From NCBI GenBank assembly GCA_946479615.1, contig CAMLGR010000120.1, forward strand, positions 1-14,679: a stretch of 14,679 nt of DNA. Direction: 5' to 3'. A program made the translations under genes and the position numbers. Below, one piece after another: positions 1 to 7,179 of this stretch; position 1 is the stretch's first letter, and every line of letters starts with the position of its first letter. The notes under the pieces are model-generated. The model was not told where the DNA came from, did not search any database, and was given only the letters and a program-made list of their open reading frames with translations. The DNA comes from an uncultured Bacteroidota bacterium (GTDB lineage: Bacteria; Bacteroidota; Bacteroidia; Chitinophagales; Chitinophagaceae).

Positions 1-354
1 GGATCGATCCTTCCTTTCGGTCCGGAACTGCAATACACAACCGAGAAAAAAGCAGATACCATCTCCTTATATGTATATGCGGGTAAAGATGGTTCCTTCA
101 AATTATATGAAGATGAAGGGCTGAATTACAATTATGAGAAAGGTATTTATGCAACGATTTCATTTACCTATTCGGAAAAAGATAAAACATTGACGATCGG
201 TGAAAGACAGGGAAAATTTCCGGGTATGCTGACTAAACGCTATTTCCGGGTGAAATATATCAATCGTGAAAAGGCGGGTGCTTTGTCGTGGGATAGCAAG
301 GAAGGAAAACTGGTAAAATATTCCGGCAGTAAACAAACAGTTTCATTATTGTAA
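1..354 (+). CDS. GH31 glycoside hydrolase, C-terminal fragment (DUF5110-type beta domain)
   Basis: Frame 1 is open from the first base to a TAA at 352-354, giving 117 residues of a protein whose start lies outside the window. The segment begins GSILPFGPELQYTTEKKADT, continues with a short beta-rich stretch (LYVYAGKDGSFKLYEDEG) and ends TKRYFRVKYI plus a short tail. This is the style of the C-terminal DUF5110/beta-sandwich region of Bacteroidota GH31 enzymes (alpha-xylosidase and alpha-glucosidase group), where GPxLQY and LYEDEG stretches are typical. The catalytic (beta/alpha)8 barrel and its Asp residues are not in view, so alpha-xylosidase activity is inferred from family and neighbours only. 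The gene points the same way as the two hydrolases downstream, and a hairpin about 135 bases after the stop probably ends its transcript. Confidence 0.85.
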   Translation, partial: GSILPFGPELQYTTEKKADTISLYVYAGKDGSFKLYEDEGLNYNYEKGIYATISFTYSEKDKTLTIGERQGKFPGMLTKRYFRVKYINREKAGALSWDSKEGKLVKYSGSKQTVSLL

Positions 355-489
355 GTGGTATGTGTTGGCATAAGCAAAGGCTTGCATAACGATTTTTAAT
401 ATATAAAAAGCCATAGATCATTCAGTCATCGATAAAAGATGATTCGATCAATGGTATAACGATTTCTCAGGTCTCAATGCAATGGTAAC

Positions 490-513
490 AGCAGCCCGTT
501 TTTACGGGCTGCT
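490..513 (+). terminator. Probable rho-independent terminator after the GH31 gene
   Basis: A perfect 10-bp stem (AGCAGCCCGT at 490-499 and ACGGGCTGCT at 504-513) closes a TTTT loop and is followed by a pyrimidine-rich stretch, CTCTTTA. It lies about 135 bases after the GH31 stop codon and about 100 bases before the next gene. The GC-rich stem and tight loop support a terminator, but the T-tract is short and broken. The 135 bases between stop and stem show only a repeated ATAACGATTT (386-395 and 456-465) and a small TCATC/GATGA hairpin. Confidence 0.7.
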
Positions 514-531
514 CTCTTTAAAAAAGATCTT

Positions 532-590
532 TTGCCGGGAAGAAGGAAGGACGATAAGGGTTACCTTTCCGTCTGACTGCCTCCCGGCAA
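532..590. repeat. Inverted repeat in the leader of the GH-A hydrolase gene
   Basis: TTGCCGGGA (532-540) is matched by its exact reverse complement TCCCGGCAA (582-590). The 41-base loop can pair further but imperfectly (GGAAGG near 545 with CCTTTCC at 564-570). The right arm is followed by TTTT and lies 24 bases before the ATG at 615. It could be a structured 5' leader, a second terminator after the GH31 gene, or a regulator site; the sequence alone does not decide. Confidence 0.4.
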
Positions 591-614
591 TTTTAACTAC
601 TTGAAATATACTAT

Positions 615-2552
615 ATGAATAAGTGCAGGATAGCATGGCTGATCTTAATTTGTTGCTGCCAAACCATCATTGGCTTTTCACAAAGCCCCGGTTTCTTTTT
701 AGATGACTGGCAACCTAAATCCATTACTGTTACTGATTTCACAGATGCTGTTAAACCATCGGCAGCAGCAGGCGTAACGGTTACTGTCAATACTACAGAT
801 ACTATCACCAAAGTTTCGAAATACCTTTTTGGTAATAACAGTAATACATGGATCGGGCAGTTGATAACTGAAACGGATCTCGTCAATAACCTGACCAACC
901 TCAAGCCCAATATCATTCGCGCACCGGGTGGAAGTATCAGCGATGTATATTTTTTTAATGCACAGGCCGACCAGCCTCCTGCCGATGCACCTGATAGCCT
1001 GGTTGATCTCAATGGGGTGAAATCAAAAGCCGGCTTCTGGTATGGAAAGAATACCGCTGCCTGGACACAGTCGCTGGATAATTATTATGCCTTATTGCAA
1101 CAAACCAATAGCAAGGGCATCATCACGGTCAACTATGCGTATGCACGTTATGGAAGAAGTGCTGACCCTGTAGCTACTGCTGCACATCTTGCAGCTGATT
1201 GGGTACGTTATGACAATGGCCGAACCAAATTCTGGGAGATCGGTAATGAAAACTTTGGTTCCTGGGAAGCCAGTTATCGCATCGATGTAACAAAGAACCA
1301 GGATGGGCAACCCGAGATCATGACCGGCTCCTTATACGGACAACATTTTAAAGTATTTGCCGATTCCATGAGAGCAGCGGCTGCATCGATAGGCGCTACT
1401 ATTTATATTGGAGCGCAACTGGTAGAACATACACCGGCCAGTTGGGAAGATGCAAATACTAAAAACTGGAACAGTGGTGTGATACCACAGGTGAATGGCA
1501 AAGCAGATTTTTATATTGTTCATAGTTATTATACGCCTTATCTTACCAATGCCAGTGCAGCGGAGATCCTGGCTACTGCTACCAGCAATACACAAACGAT
1601 CATGAACTATGTTACGCAGAATATCCCGGCGAATGGCGGTAGCATAAAACCCATTGCGATGACGGAATTCAATATCTTCTCTACCGGTTCCATGCAACAG
1701 GTCTCGCATATCAATGGTATGCATGCAGCGATCGCTATTTCTGAAATGATGAAAACGAAATTCGGAGAGGCAACACGCTGGGACCTGGCAAATGCCTGGG
1801 AAAGCGGGAATGATCATGGATTGTTCAATGCCGGTGATGAGCCTGGGGGCATTCCCAAATGGAACCCGAGACCCACTTTTTATCACCTGTACTATTTGCA
1901 AAAATATTGTGGCGATAATCTGGTGACTTCATCAGTAACAGGATCCACAGATATTCTTAGTTATGCCACTTTATTCAGCAGCGGGCAGGCAGGTGTCACC
2001 TTGTTCAATAAGGGGGTGCTCAGCCAGGTAGTAAAAATCAATTTCCAGAATTTCACTACCGGCGATCGCTACTACTGGTATACATTAACGGGTGGAGGAG
2101 ATAATGGCGAATTCTCAAGACAGGTAATGGTAAATGGCGTAGGTCCTACAATTGCCAGCGGCGGACCATTAGGGTATGCAACGTTGAAACCCTATTCATC
2201 CACCGGTAACAATGATATTAAAATAACTGTACCACCCCGCGCTGCAGTGTATATGCTGGTGGAAAGGGGTACAGCGGTAACAGGTGTCAATGATATCGAT
2301 CCTTCGGGTAAACTGGTGCAATTGCTGAATAACCCGTCTGCGAATGGAAGTTTTTCATTGAAGTTAAATGGATTCACAGGAGCCGATCGTTTTGAAATGA
2401 ATGTAGTGGATGCAGCGGGCAAGATCATTTATACGGAAAATTTCAATGGTGCTGCTATCGTTCATTTCAACAGAAATCTTTCTGCTGGTCTTTATCTTAT
2501 TAAAATACAAACTAAAAAAGGTGTTACCTGCAAAAAGCTGGTAGTCCAATAG
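615..2552 (+). CDS. Secreted clan GH-A glycoside hydrolase, GH51 arabinofuranosidase-like, with type IX secretion tail
   Basis: A 645-residue extracellular hydrolase. Residues 1 to about 23 form a signal peptide (short charged start, hydrophobic core LILICCCQTIIG, then FSQ); there is no lipobox. The body reads as a (beta/alpha)8 barrel. IIRAPGG (100-106) is an early strand motif, FWEIGNENFG (206-215) supplies the likely acid/base Glu212, and IAMTEFNIF (347-355) supplies the likely nucleophile Glu351; VHSYY (302-306) lies between them. The Glu on strand 4 after Asn and the Glu on strand 7 are the clan GH-A layout, and WEIGNE is closest to GH51. Residues about 440-550 look like a C-terminal beta domain. 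Residues about 568-645 match a type IX (Por-type) sorting domain, with AGKIIYTE, LSAGLYLIKI and a KKLVVQ end. Such tails direct surface attachment or release through the type IX system. Exact family and substrate are uncertain. ATG 615 is chosen because it gives an intact signal peptide. Confidence 0.8.
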   Translation: MNKCRIAWLILICCCQTIIGFSQSPGFFLDDWQPKSITVTDFTDAVKPSAAAGVTVTVNTTDTITKVSKYLFGNNSNTWIGQLITETDLVNNLTNLKPNIIRAPGGSISDVYFFNAQADQPPADAPDSLVDLNGVKSKAGFWYGKNTAAWTQSLDNYYALLQQTNSKGIITVNYAYARYGRSADPVATAAHLAADWVRYDNGRTKFWEIGNENFGSWEASYRIDVTKNQDGQPEIMTGSLYGQHFKVFADSMRAAAASIGATIYIGAQLVEHTPASWEDANTKNWNSGVIPQVNGKADFYIVHSYYTPYLTNASAAEILATATSNTQTIMNYVTQNIPANGGSIKPIAMTEFNIFSTGSMQQVSHINGMHAAIAISEMMKTKFGEATRWDLANAWESGNDHGLFNAGDEPGGIPKWNPRPTFYHLYYLQKYCGDNLVTSSVTGSTDILSYATLFSSGQAGVTLFNKGVLSQVVKINFQNFTTGDRYYWYTLTGGGDNGEFSRQVMVNGVGPTIASGGPLGYATLKPYSSTGNNDIKITVPPRAAVYMLVERGTAVTGVNDIDPSGKLVQLLNNPSANGSFSLKLNGFTGADRFEMNVVDAAGKIIYTENFNGAAIVHFNRNLSAGLYLIKIQTKKGVTCKKLVVQ

Positions 2553-2557
2553 ATCTT

Positions 2558-2686
2558 CTCCGCGGCCCTCTGTGGCTCTCTGCGTATAACTCAAGGAGTA
2601 AAGATTCTGATTAAAGTCTTATTCAGAATCTTTCTTACAAGAATTATACGCAGAGAGCCACAGAGGAGACACAGGGAACCACGGGG
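2558..2686. repeat. Long inverted-repeat element, family 1, copy A
   Basis: This is one of three related long hairpins in the window. The left arm is 2558-2589 (32 bases), the loop 2590-2643 (54 bases) and the right arm 2644-2686 (43 bases). The inner 23 bases pair perfectly (2567-2589 with 2644-2666; core CTCTGCGTATAA). The left arm lacks an 11-base module that the right arm keeps. The loop is nearly the same as in copy B (about 48 of 54 aligned positions), so the copies share descent over their whole length. The element starts 5 bases after the GH-A hydrolase stop codon and fills most of the gap to the GH2 gene. Confidence 0.85.
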
Positions 2687-2691
2687 TTTTT
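2567..2691 (+). terminator. Possible terminator formed by repeat copy A and its T-tract
   Basis: The 23-bp perfect stem of copy A is followed, after the rest of the right arm, by GGGG and five T residues (2687-2691). On a + transcript leaving the GH-A hydrolase gene this could end or protect the message, which would uncouple it from the GH2 gene that starts 21 bases after the T-tract. The T-tract is about 20 bases away from the perfectly paired part, so it is not a textbook intrinsic terminator. Confidence 0.4.
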
Positions 2692-2711
2692 GTTAAATCA
2701 ATATATCAGGA

Positions 2712-5141
2712 ATGAAATACTTTTTTCTCAGCTTGTTGTTGCTGATAACAACAGCTTCTTTACTGGCACAGCCAAAAACAAGACAATCCTTCAATGCCAA
2801 CTGGAAATTCTATCTCGGTGATGAGAAAGGTGCAGAACAACCTTCATTCGCCGATGCTTCCTGGCGCAACCTCAGCCTGCCGCATGACTGGAGCATCGAA
2901 CTTCCGTTTGATAAAACCAGTCCTACCGGTACAGGCGGCGGCGCTTTGCGTGGGGGAATCGGCTGGTATCGTAAAACATTTACTATGCCTGCTTCGGTTG
3001 CCGGAAAGTATATCAGCATAACTTTCGATGGTGCCTACCGCAACAGTGAAGTATGGATCAATGGAACATCGTTAGGGAAACGTCCTAATGGATATATTTC
3101 TTTTCAATACAATCTTACCCCTTACCTGAAACTGGGTGCAACGAATGTAATAGCCGTGAGAGTGGATAATTCCGATCAACCCAATTCAAGATGGTATTCC
3201 GGTTCGGGTATCTATCGCAATACATGGCTCACTATTACGGATAAAACACATATAGGGTATAATGGTACTTTCTTTAGTACGCCCGATGTAAGCAGCAGAC
3301 GGGCGACCATTAAAGGAGCGGTCATTGTTGATAATACAGCTGGTGCCAGTAAAACGATCAACCTGCAAACAAGAATAGTAGATGCTGCCGGTAAAACAGT
3401 AGCTACTGTATCCGGCACAGAAAATATAGCTGCCGGTGAATCCAGAACCATCGGTCAGCAACTGCAGGTAATAAGTCCTGTGCTTTGGTCATTGAGCCGC
3501 CCTTATTTATACAAGGCCATTACTACGATAAAAGAAAATGGAAAATTGCTGGATGAATATCATACCTCTATTGGTATTCGTTCTTTTGTATTTGATGTTG
3601 ACAAAGGATTTATTTTAAATGGAAAACATGAAAAGATCAGGGGTGTATGTGATCACCATGACCTGGGATGTTTGGGTACGGCTATCAATCGCAGAGCATT
3701 GCAACGGCAGCTTGAACTGTTAAAAGGAATGGGTTGTAATGCAATCCGCACTTCTCATAATCCACCTGCCCCGGAATTACTGGACCTCGCCGATGAAATG
3801 GGTTTTGTGATTATGGATGAAGCGTTTGATATGTGGAAACGGGAAAAGACAAAATATGATTATCATCTCTATTGGGATGAATGGCATAAAAAAGATTTGG
3901 AGGACCAGATCATACGCGACCGCAACCATCCTTCTGTTTTTATCTGGAGTGTGGGTAATGAAATAGGAGAGCAATGGACAAAGGATGAAGAAGCTCCGCA
4001 AGTCAAAGCGATGGTAAAGGACCTGGTTGATATTGTAAAAGGATTGGACAACAGCCGTCCTACGGTAACGGCAAATAATGATATCGCCGCTTCCAACAGG
4101 ATTTTACAATCACAGGAACTGGATATGATCGGGTATAACTATAATCATACACAATGGACAAGCGATAGCGTTTTTAAACGCTGGGGGCGCAAACCATTTA
4201 TCATTACTGAATCCGTATCGGCATTGCAAACAAGAGGGCATTATGATATGCCCAGCGATAGTATCCGCCGCTGGCCGGTTCGTTGGGATAAACCATTGAC
4301 GACCGGCAATCCTGATACGACCTGTTCGGCCTATGATAATTGTTCTGCTCCCTGGGGATCAACACATGAAGAAACGCTGAAAGTGTTTGAAAAATATGAT
4401 CATATCTCGGGTATGTTTATCTGGACAGGATTCGATTATATCGGTGAGCCCACGCCGTATGAATGGCCGGCACGAAGCTCTTATTTCGGGATCATCGACC
4501 TGGCAGGTTTTCCAAAAGATGTTTATTATATGTACCAGAGTGTATGGACGGATAAACCCGTGTTGCATATTTTACCACACTGGAACTCTCCTGCAGGGGT
4601 CAGTACCGGTGACCCGGTAGATGTATGGGTGTATTATAATAATGCAGATGAGGTAGAACTTTTTGTGAACGGGAAATCAACAGGTATAAAAAAGAAGACA
4701 GGTGATGACCTGCATATTATGTGGCGTGTGCCGTATGCGCCGGGTGTGGTTAAAGCAGTATCGCGTAAGAATGGAAAAATTGTTTTAACCAGGGAAATAA
4801 AAACAGCGGGCGCTGCTGCTAAAATAATCTTGGAAACAGATCGCAAATCGATCAGCGGGCCAGATGATCTTGCTTTTGTTACAGTGAAAATCACTGATAA
4901 AGATGGCAACCTCGTACCGGATGCAGCCAATCTTGTTCAGTTTACTGTAACAGGCGGTCATATTGCCGGGGTAGATAATGGAAGCCAAACAAGCATGGAA
5001 TCTTTCAGGGATGATAAACGAAAAGCATTCAATGGTCTTTGCCTGGCAGTTGTAAGATCCGACAGAAAATCACCGGTGATTACTTTAAAAGCAACAGCGG
5101 AAGGATTGACTGCTGCTGCTATCAGCATCACAACAAAATAA
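2712..5141 (+). CDS. GH2 family beta-galactosidase-type glycoside hydrolase, exported
   Basis: An 809-residue GH2 enzyme that probably hydrolyses terminal beta-D-galactosides on plant polysaccharide side chains. Residues 1-20 are a signal peptide (core FFLSLLLLITTASLL, cut after AQ). About 25-180 is the sugar-binding jelly roll (FNANWKFYLGD, LPHDWSIE, GIGWYRKTF, SGIYRNTWL) and about 185-290 the Ig-like domain. About 295-610 is the TIM barrel: IRTSHNPP (345-352), WSVGNE with acid/base Glu417, and IITESVSA with nucleophile Glu500. About 630-695 resembles the DUF4982 domain (VELFVNGKS), and about 705-805 is a further Ig-like domain (GGHIAGVDNGSQ). The order and length are normal for Bacteroidota GH2 enzymes. 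Unlike the gene before it, it has no type IX tail, which suggests the periplasm. Other GH2 activities (glucuronidase, mannosidase) cannot be excluded. It starts just after repeat copy A; no clear Shine-Dalgarno site at usual spacing. Confidence 0.9.
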   Translation: MKYFFLSLLLLITTASLLAQPKTRQSFNANWKFYLGDEKGAEQPSFADASWRNLSLPHDWSIELPFDKTSPTGTGGGALRGGIGWYRKTFTMPASVAGKYISITFDGAYRNSEVWINGTSLGKRPNGYISFQYNLTPYLKLGATNVIAVRVDNSDQPNSRWYSGSGIYRNTWLTITDKTHIGYNGTFFSTPDVSSRRATIKGAVIVDNTAGASKTINLQTRIVDAAGKTVATVSGTENIAAGESRTIGQQLQVISPVLWSLSRPYLYKAITTIKENGKLLDEYHTSIGIRSFVFDVDKGFILNGKHEKIRGVCDHHDLGCLGTAINRRALQRQLELLKGMGCNAIRTSHNPPAPELLDLADEMGFVIMDEAFDMWKREKTKYDYHLYWDEWHKKDLEDQIIRDRNHPSVFIWSVGNEIGEQWTKDEEAPQVKAMVKDLVDIVKGLDNSRPTVTANNDIAASNRILQSQELDMIGYNYNHTQWTSDSVFKRWGRKPFIITESVSALQTRGHYDMPSDSIRRWPVRWDKPLTTGNPDTTCSAYDNCSAPWGSTHEETLKVFEKYDHISGMFIWTGFDYIGEPTPYEWPARSSYFGIIDLAGFPKDVYYMYQSVWTDKPVLHILPHWNSPAGVSTGDPVDVWVYYNNADEVELFVNGKSTGIKKKTGDDLHIMWRVPYAPGVVKAVSRKNGKIVLTREIKTAGAAAKIILETDRKSISGPDDLAFVTVKITDKDGNLVPDAANLVQFTVTGGHIAGVDNGSQTSMESFRDDKRKAFNGLCLAVVRSDRKSPVITLKATAEGLTAAAISITTK

Positions 5142-5224
5142 AACACTACATTTTACGGTAGAAAAACATTTATAAGCGAGGGAAATCCCATGGTAGCTTA
5201 GGGTAATTTTATTTATTTCAAATC

Positions 5225-5595
5225 ATGGAAATAAATAAAATAACGTCAATAATAATTGGATGCGTTATCCGTGTGCATAAAGTACTGGGGCCAGGATTGT
5301 TGGAATCTACTTATTCTGTTTGTATGAATTAGAGCAAATGGGGCTACAGGTCCAACAAGAGCTTTCACTTCCGCTTATATATAAAGAAGTGCAAATGGAT
5401 ATAGGTTACAGGCTTGATATGCTGGTAGAAAGGAATGTAGTAGTAGAAGTAAAATCAGTGGAAGCCTTACGTGATGTGCATACATCCCAGGTGCTCACTT
5501 ATTTAAAATTGTCCAATGCTCAAATAGGATTACTGATCAATTTCAATGAACATAAATTAGTTAATGGCATAAAACGATTGATCAGGAAGGATTAA
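5225..5595 (+). pseudogene. GxxExxY protein gene, frameshifted (PD-(D/E)xK nuclease-like)
   Basis: Two adjacent frames together encode one member of the GxxExxY family, small proteins of about 125 residues. The first part runs from ATG 5225 to a TAG at 5330-5332: [12 protein letters not shown], then [19 protein letters not shown], holding the name-giving G-LLE--Y motif. The second part continues one frame over from about 5320: [20 protein letters not shown], then YRLDMLV, VVVEVKSVEAL, LTYLKL and GLLINFN to the TAA at 5593-5595. Family spacing between ESTY and YEL (five residues, from memory) suggests a 7-base deletion near 5323. The Asp of RLDML and Glu-x-Lys of VEVKS, expected nuclease-fold residues, are retained in part two. 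A 91-residue protein from TTG 5320 is possible but would lack the N-terminal motif. The stop codon is followed after 2 bases by repeat copy B. The biochemical role of the family is not established as far as I know. Confidence 0.85.
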
Positions 5596-5597
5596 GC

Positions 5598-5736
5598 CTC
5601 CGTGGCCCTCTGTGTCTCCTTTGTGGCTCTCTGCGTATAACTCCTGGAGTAAGATTCTGATTAAAGCCTTATTTAGAATCTCTCTTACAAGAATTATACG
5701 CAGAGAGCCACAAAGGAGACACAGAGGGCCACAGAG
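5598..5736. repeat. Long inverted-repeat element, family 1, copy B (near-perfect)
   Basis: The left arm 5598-5640 and right arm 5694-5736 are 43 bases each and pair at 42 of 43 positions; the one mismatch is C5601 against the A at 5733. The arms are built from repeated words of the form CTCTGTG and end inward in GCGTATAA. The 53-base loop (5641-5693) contains its own weaker hairpin (GTAAGATTCT against AGAATC...CTTAC). The element exactly fills the gap between two convergent stop codons: 2 bases after the GxxExxY stop and 0 bases before the kinase stop (TAA complement at 5737-5739). On RNA from either strand it would form a very stable hairpin, so bidirectional transcript end formation is plausible. 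Confidence 0.92.
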
Positions 5737-7023
5737 TTAGGCCATTTCGACTTGCTTCTCGGGAAGGCCAAAGATGAACGTAGAGCCTTCATTGAGCACA
5801 CTCTTCGCTGTAATAAAGCCCTTATGTTTTTCAATGATCTTTTTACAGATAGACAATCCTACACCGGTGCCTTCAAAATCGTGGTAACTATGTAATCTTT
5901 TAAACACCATGAAAATATCATCGGTGTATTGTTCATCGAAGCCTATCCCGTTATCGGTGACGCTGATCTTGTAAAAATCACTTTCCGCCGGCTGACCATT
6001 TATCATTTTCATATCAGCCTGGTCCACTTTCTCTGCCTGGATCCTGATCACCGGGCTCACTGATTTTTTCCGGAACTTCACCGCATTGCCGATCAGGTTA
6101 TAAAACAATTGCTGCATCAGGCTGGGCACCGCCCATACAACCGGTAAACGATCATATTCGATAACAGCACCACTTTTCTCGATCTCTATTTCCAGTTCAC
6201 TCAATGCTTCCTTCACCAATACATTCAAATCAGTTTCTTTGAAATCAGAAGAACTCATGGAATGGCGCGAAAAACTCAGCAAATCGTTGATCAATGACTG
6301 CATCCGTTGCGAAGAACGGATGATCTTGTTGAAATACTTTTCTGTTTCGGGGTCCTGCTGGTCTTTCATCAATATCTTATCGCTGAACACCATGATCTTC
6401 CGCAGCGGTTCCTGCAGATCATGCGAGGCCATATAGGCAAACTGGTCCAGCTCTTCATTGACTGTTTTTAAGTGAGTGATATTTTCTACCAGTTGCGTAT
6501 TGAGCTTGTTGATCTTTTCTTCATTGATCTTTCGTTCATCGATCTCTTTTTGCAGGGAACGGTTCACTTGTCGCAGTTTCTGTTCCTGTTCCAGTAATTG
6601 TTTATTCTTCCGGTATAACTCCACGAATACGGCCACTTTCATACGAAGCAATTGCGGATTGATGGGCTTATAAATATAATCCACGCCGCCCATCCGGTAG
6701 CCTTTAAAAATATATTCATCGCCATAATCATGTGCGGTGATAAAAATGATCGGTATTGTTTTTAACTTATCCCGTTCATAAATGATCGTAGCCGTTTCGA
6801 ATCCATTCAGATCGGGCATCTGTACATCCATCAGGATAAGCGAGAAATCATGCTGCTGTAATAATACCTTCAGCGCCGCCCTTCCTGAATTGGCCTTGAT
6901 AATAGTATAATTATCTTTTTCAAGTATGGTCTCTATAGAAAACAGGTTATCCTCCCTGTCGTCCACGACCAGGATCTTGATATCCTGTTTTTCCAGTAAA
7001 TATTCTGTGCCTGTAATTTCCAT
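5737..7023 (-). CDS. Response-regulator/histidine-kinase hybrid (REC - coiled coil - HisKA - HATPase)
   Basis: A 428-residue soluble two-component protein with no membrane segment. Residues 14-135 are a receiver domain: acidic pocket Asp21/Asp22, phosphoacceptor Asp66 (LILMDVQMPD), Thr96 (FITA) and Lys119 (IYKP). About 136-192 is charged and heptad-like, a probable coiled-coil signalling helix. HisKA follows with His201 in ASHDLQEPLRKI, then HATPase_c with N box YNLIGNAVKF (Asn313), G1 DNGIGF (357-362), F box IFMVFKRLH and G2 GTGVGL (385-390). All key residues are present, so it should bind ATP and autophosphorylate. The receiver-first order means a phosphoryl signal from another kinase could gate its own kinase activity. 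It lies 156 bases downstream of the giant poly-HAMP kinase on the same strand and may be co-transcribed, though a hairpin (7043-7155) lies between. AAGG, 7 bases before the ATG, is a weak ribosome site. The stop codon touches repeat copy B. Confidence 0.93.
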   Translation of the reverse strand: MEITGTEYLLEKQDIKILVVDDREDNLFSIETILEKDNYTIIKANSGRAALKVLLQQHDFSLILMDVQMPDLNGFETATIIYERDKLKTIPIIFITAHDYGDEYIFKGYRMGGVDYIYKPINPQLLRMKVAVFVELYRKNKQLLEQEQKLRQVNRSLQKEIDERKINEEKINKLNTQLVENITHLKTVNEELDQFAYMASHDLQEPLRKIMVFSDKILMKDQQDPETEKYFNKIIRSSQRMQSLINDLLSFSRHSMSSSDFKETDLNVLVKEALSELEIEIEKSGAVIEYDRLPVVWAVPSLMQQLFYNLIGNAVKFRKKSVSPVIRIQAEKVDQADMKMINGQPAESDFYKISVTDNGIGFDEQYTDDIFMVFKRLHSYHDFEGTGVGLSICKKIIEKHKGFITAKSVLNEGSTFIFGLPEKQVEMA

Positions 7024-7042
7024 TGCTGCCTTTTTAACCCGC

Positions 7043-7155
7043 CTATGTGAAACCTATGTTCCTATGTTTCTATGTGGTAAAGATTACGCAATGCTGTGAT
7101 AGTACTATAACCGACTGGCGTAAGCTCACCACATAGGAACATAGGTTTTACATAG
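7043..7155. repeat. Long inverted-repeat element, family 2
   Basis: The left arm 7043-7089 (47 bases) and right arm 7118-7155 (38 bases) pair across a 28-base loop. The outer 24 positions match except one (CTATGTGAAACC against CTATGTAAAACC in the same orientation), and the inner ends GCGTAA/TTACGC match. The left arm carries one extra 8-base unit, TTTCTATG. The words (CCTATGTT) differ from family 1, but the design is the same: short repeated words, long arms, GCGTAA-type inner ends and an intergenic site. It fills most of the gap between the two - strand kinase genes, ending 19 bases before the downstream ATG. It could act as terminator, attenuator or RNA-stability hairpin. Confidence 0.85.
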
Positions 7156-7179
7156 AATACTTTTATTTGAATATTGACA

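Noticed and set aside
1332..1901. A 189-codon - strand open frame
   Set aside because: It is antisense to the catalytic part of the GH-A hydrolase and has no domain or signal; it is a shadow.
5179..5190. Small palindrome GGGAAATCCC before the GxxExxY gene
   Set aside because: Too short and isolated to assign as a regulatory site.
5320..5595. An intact 91-residue gene starting at TTG 5320
   Set aside because: The conserved N-terminal GxxExxY part is encoded just upstream in another frame, so the whole locus is better read as one frameshifted gene.
5598..5736. Copy B considered as the end of an insertion sequence
   Set aside because: No transposase gene or target-site duplication is seen; both sides are immediate stop codons of unrelated genes, so it is recorded as a stand-alone inverted-repeat element.
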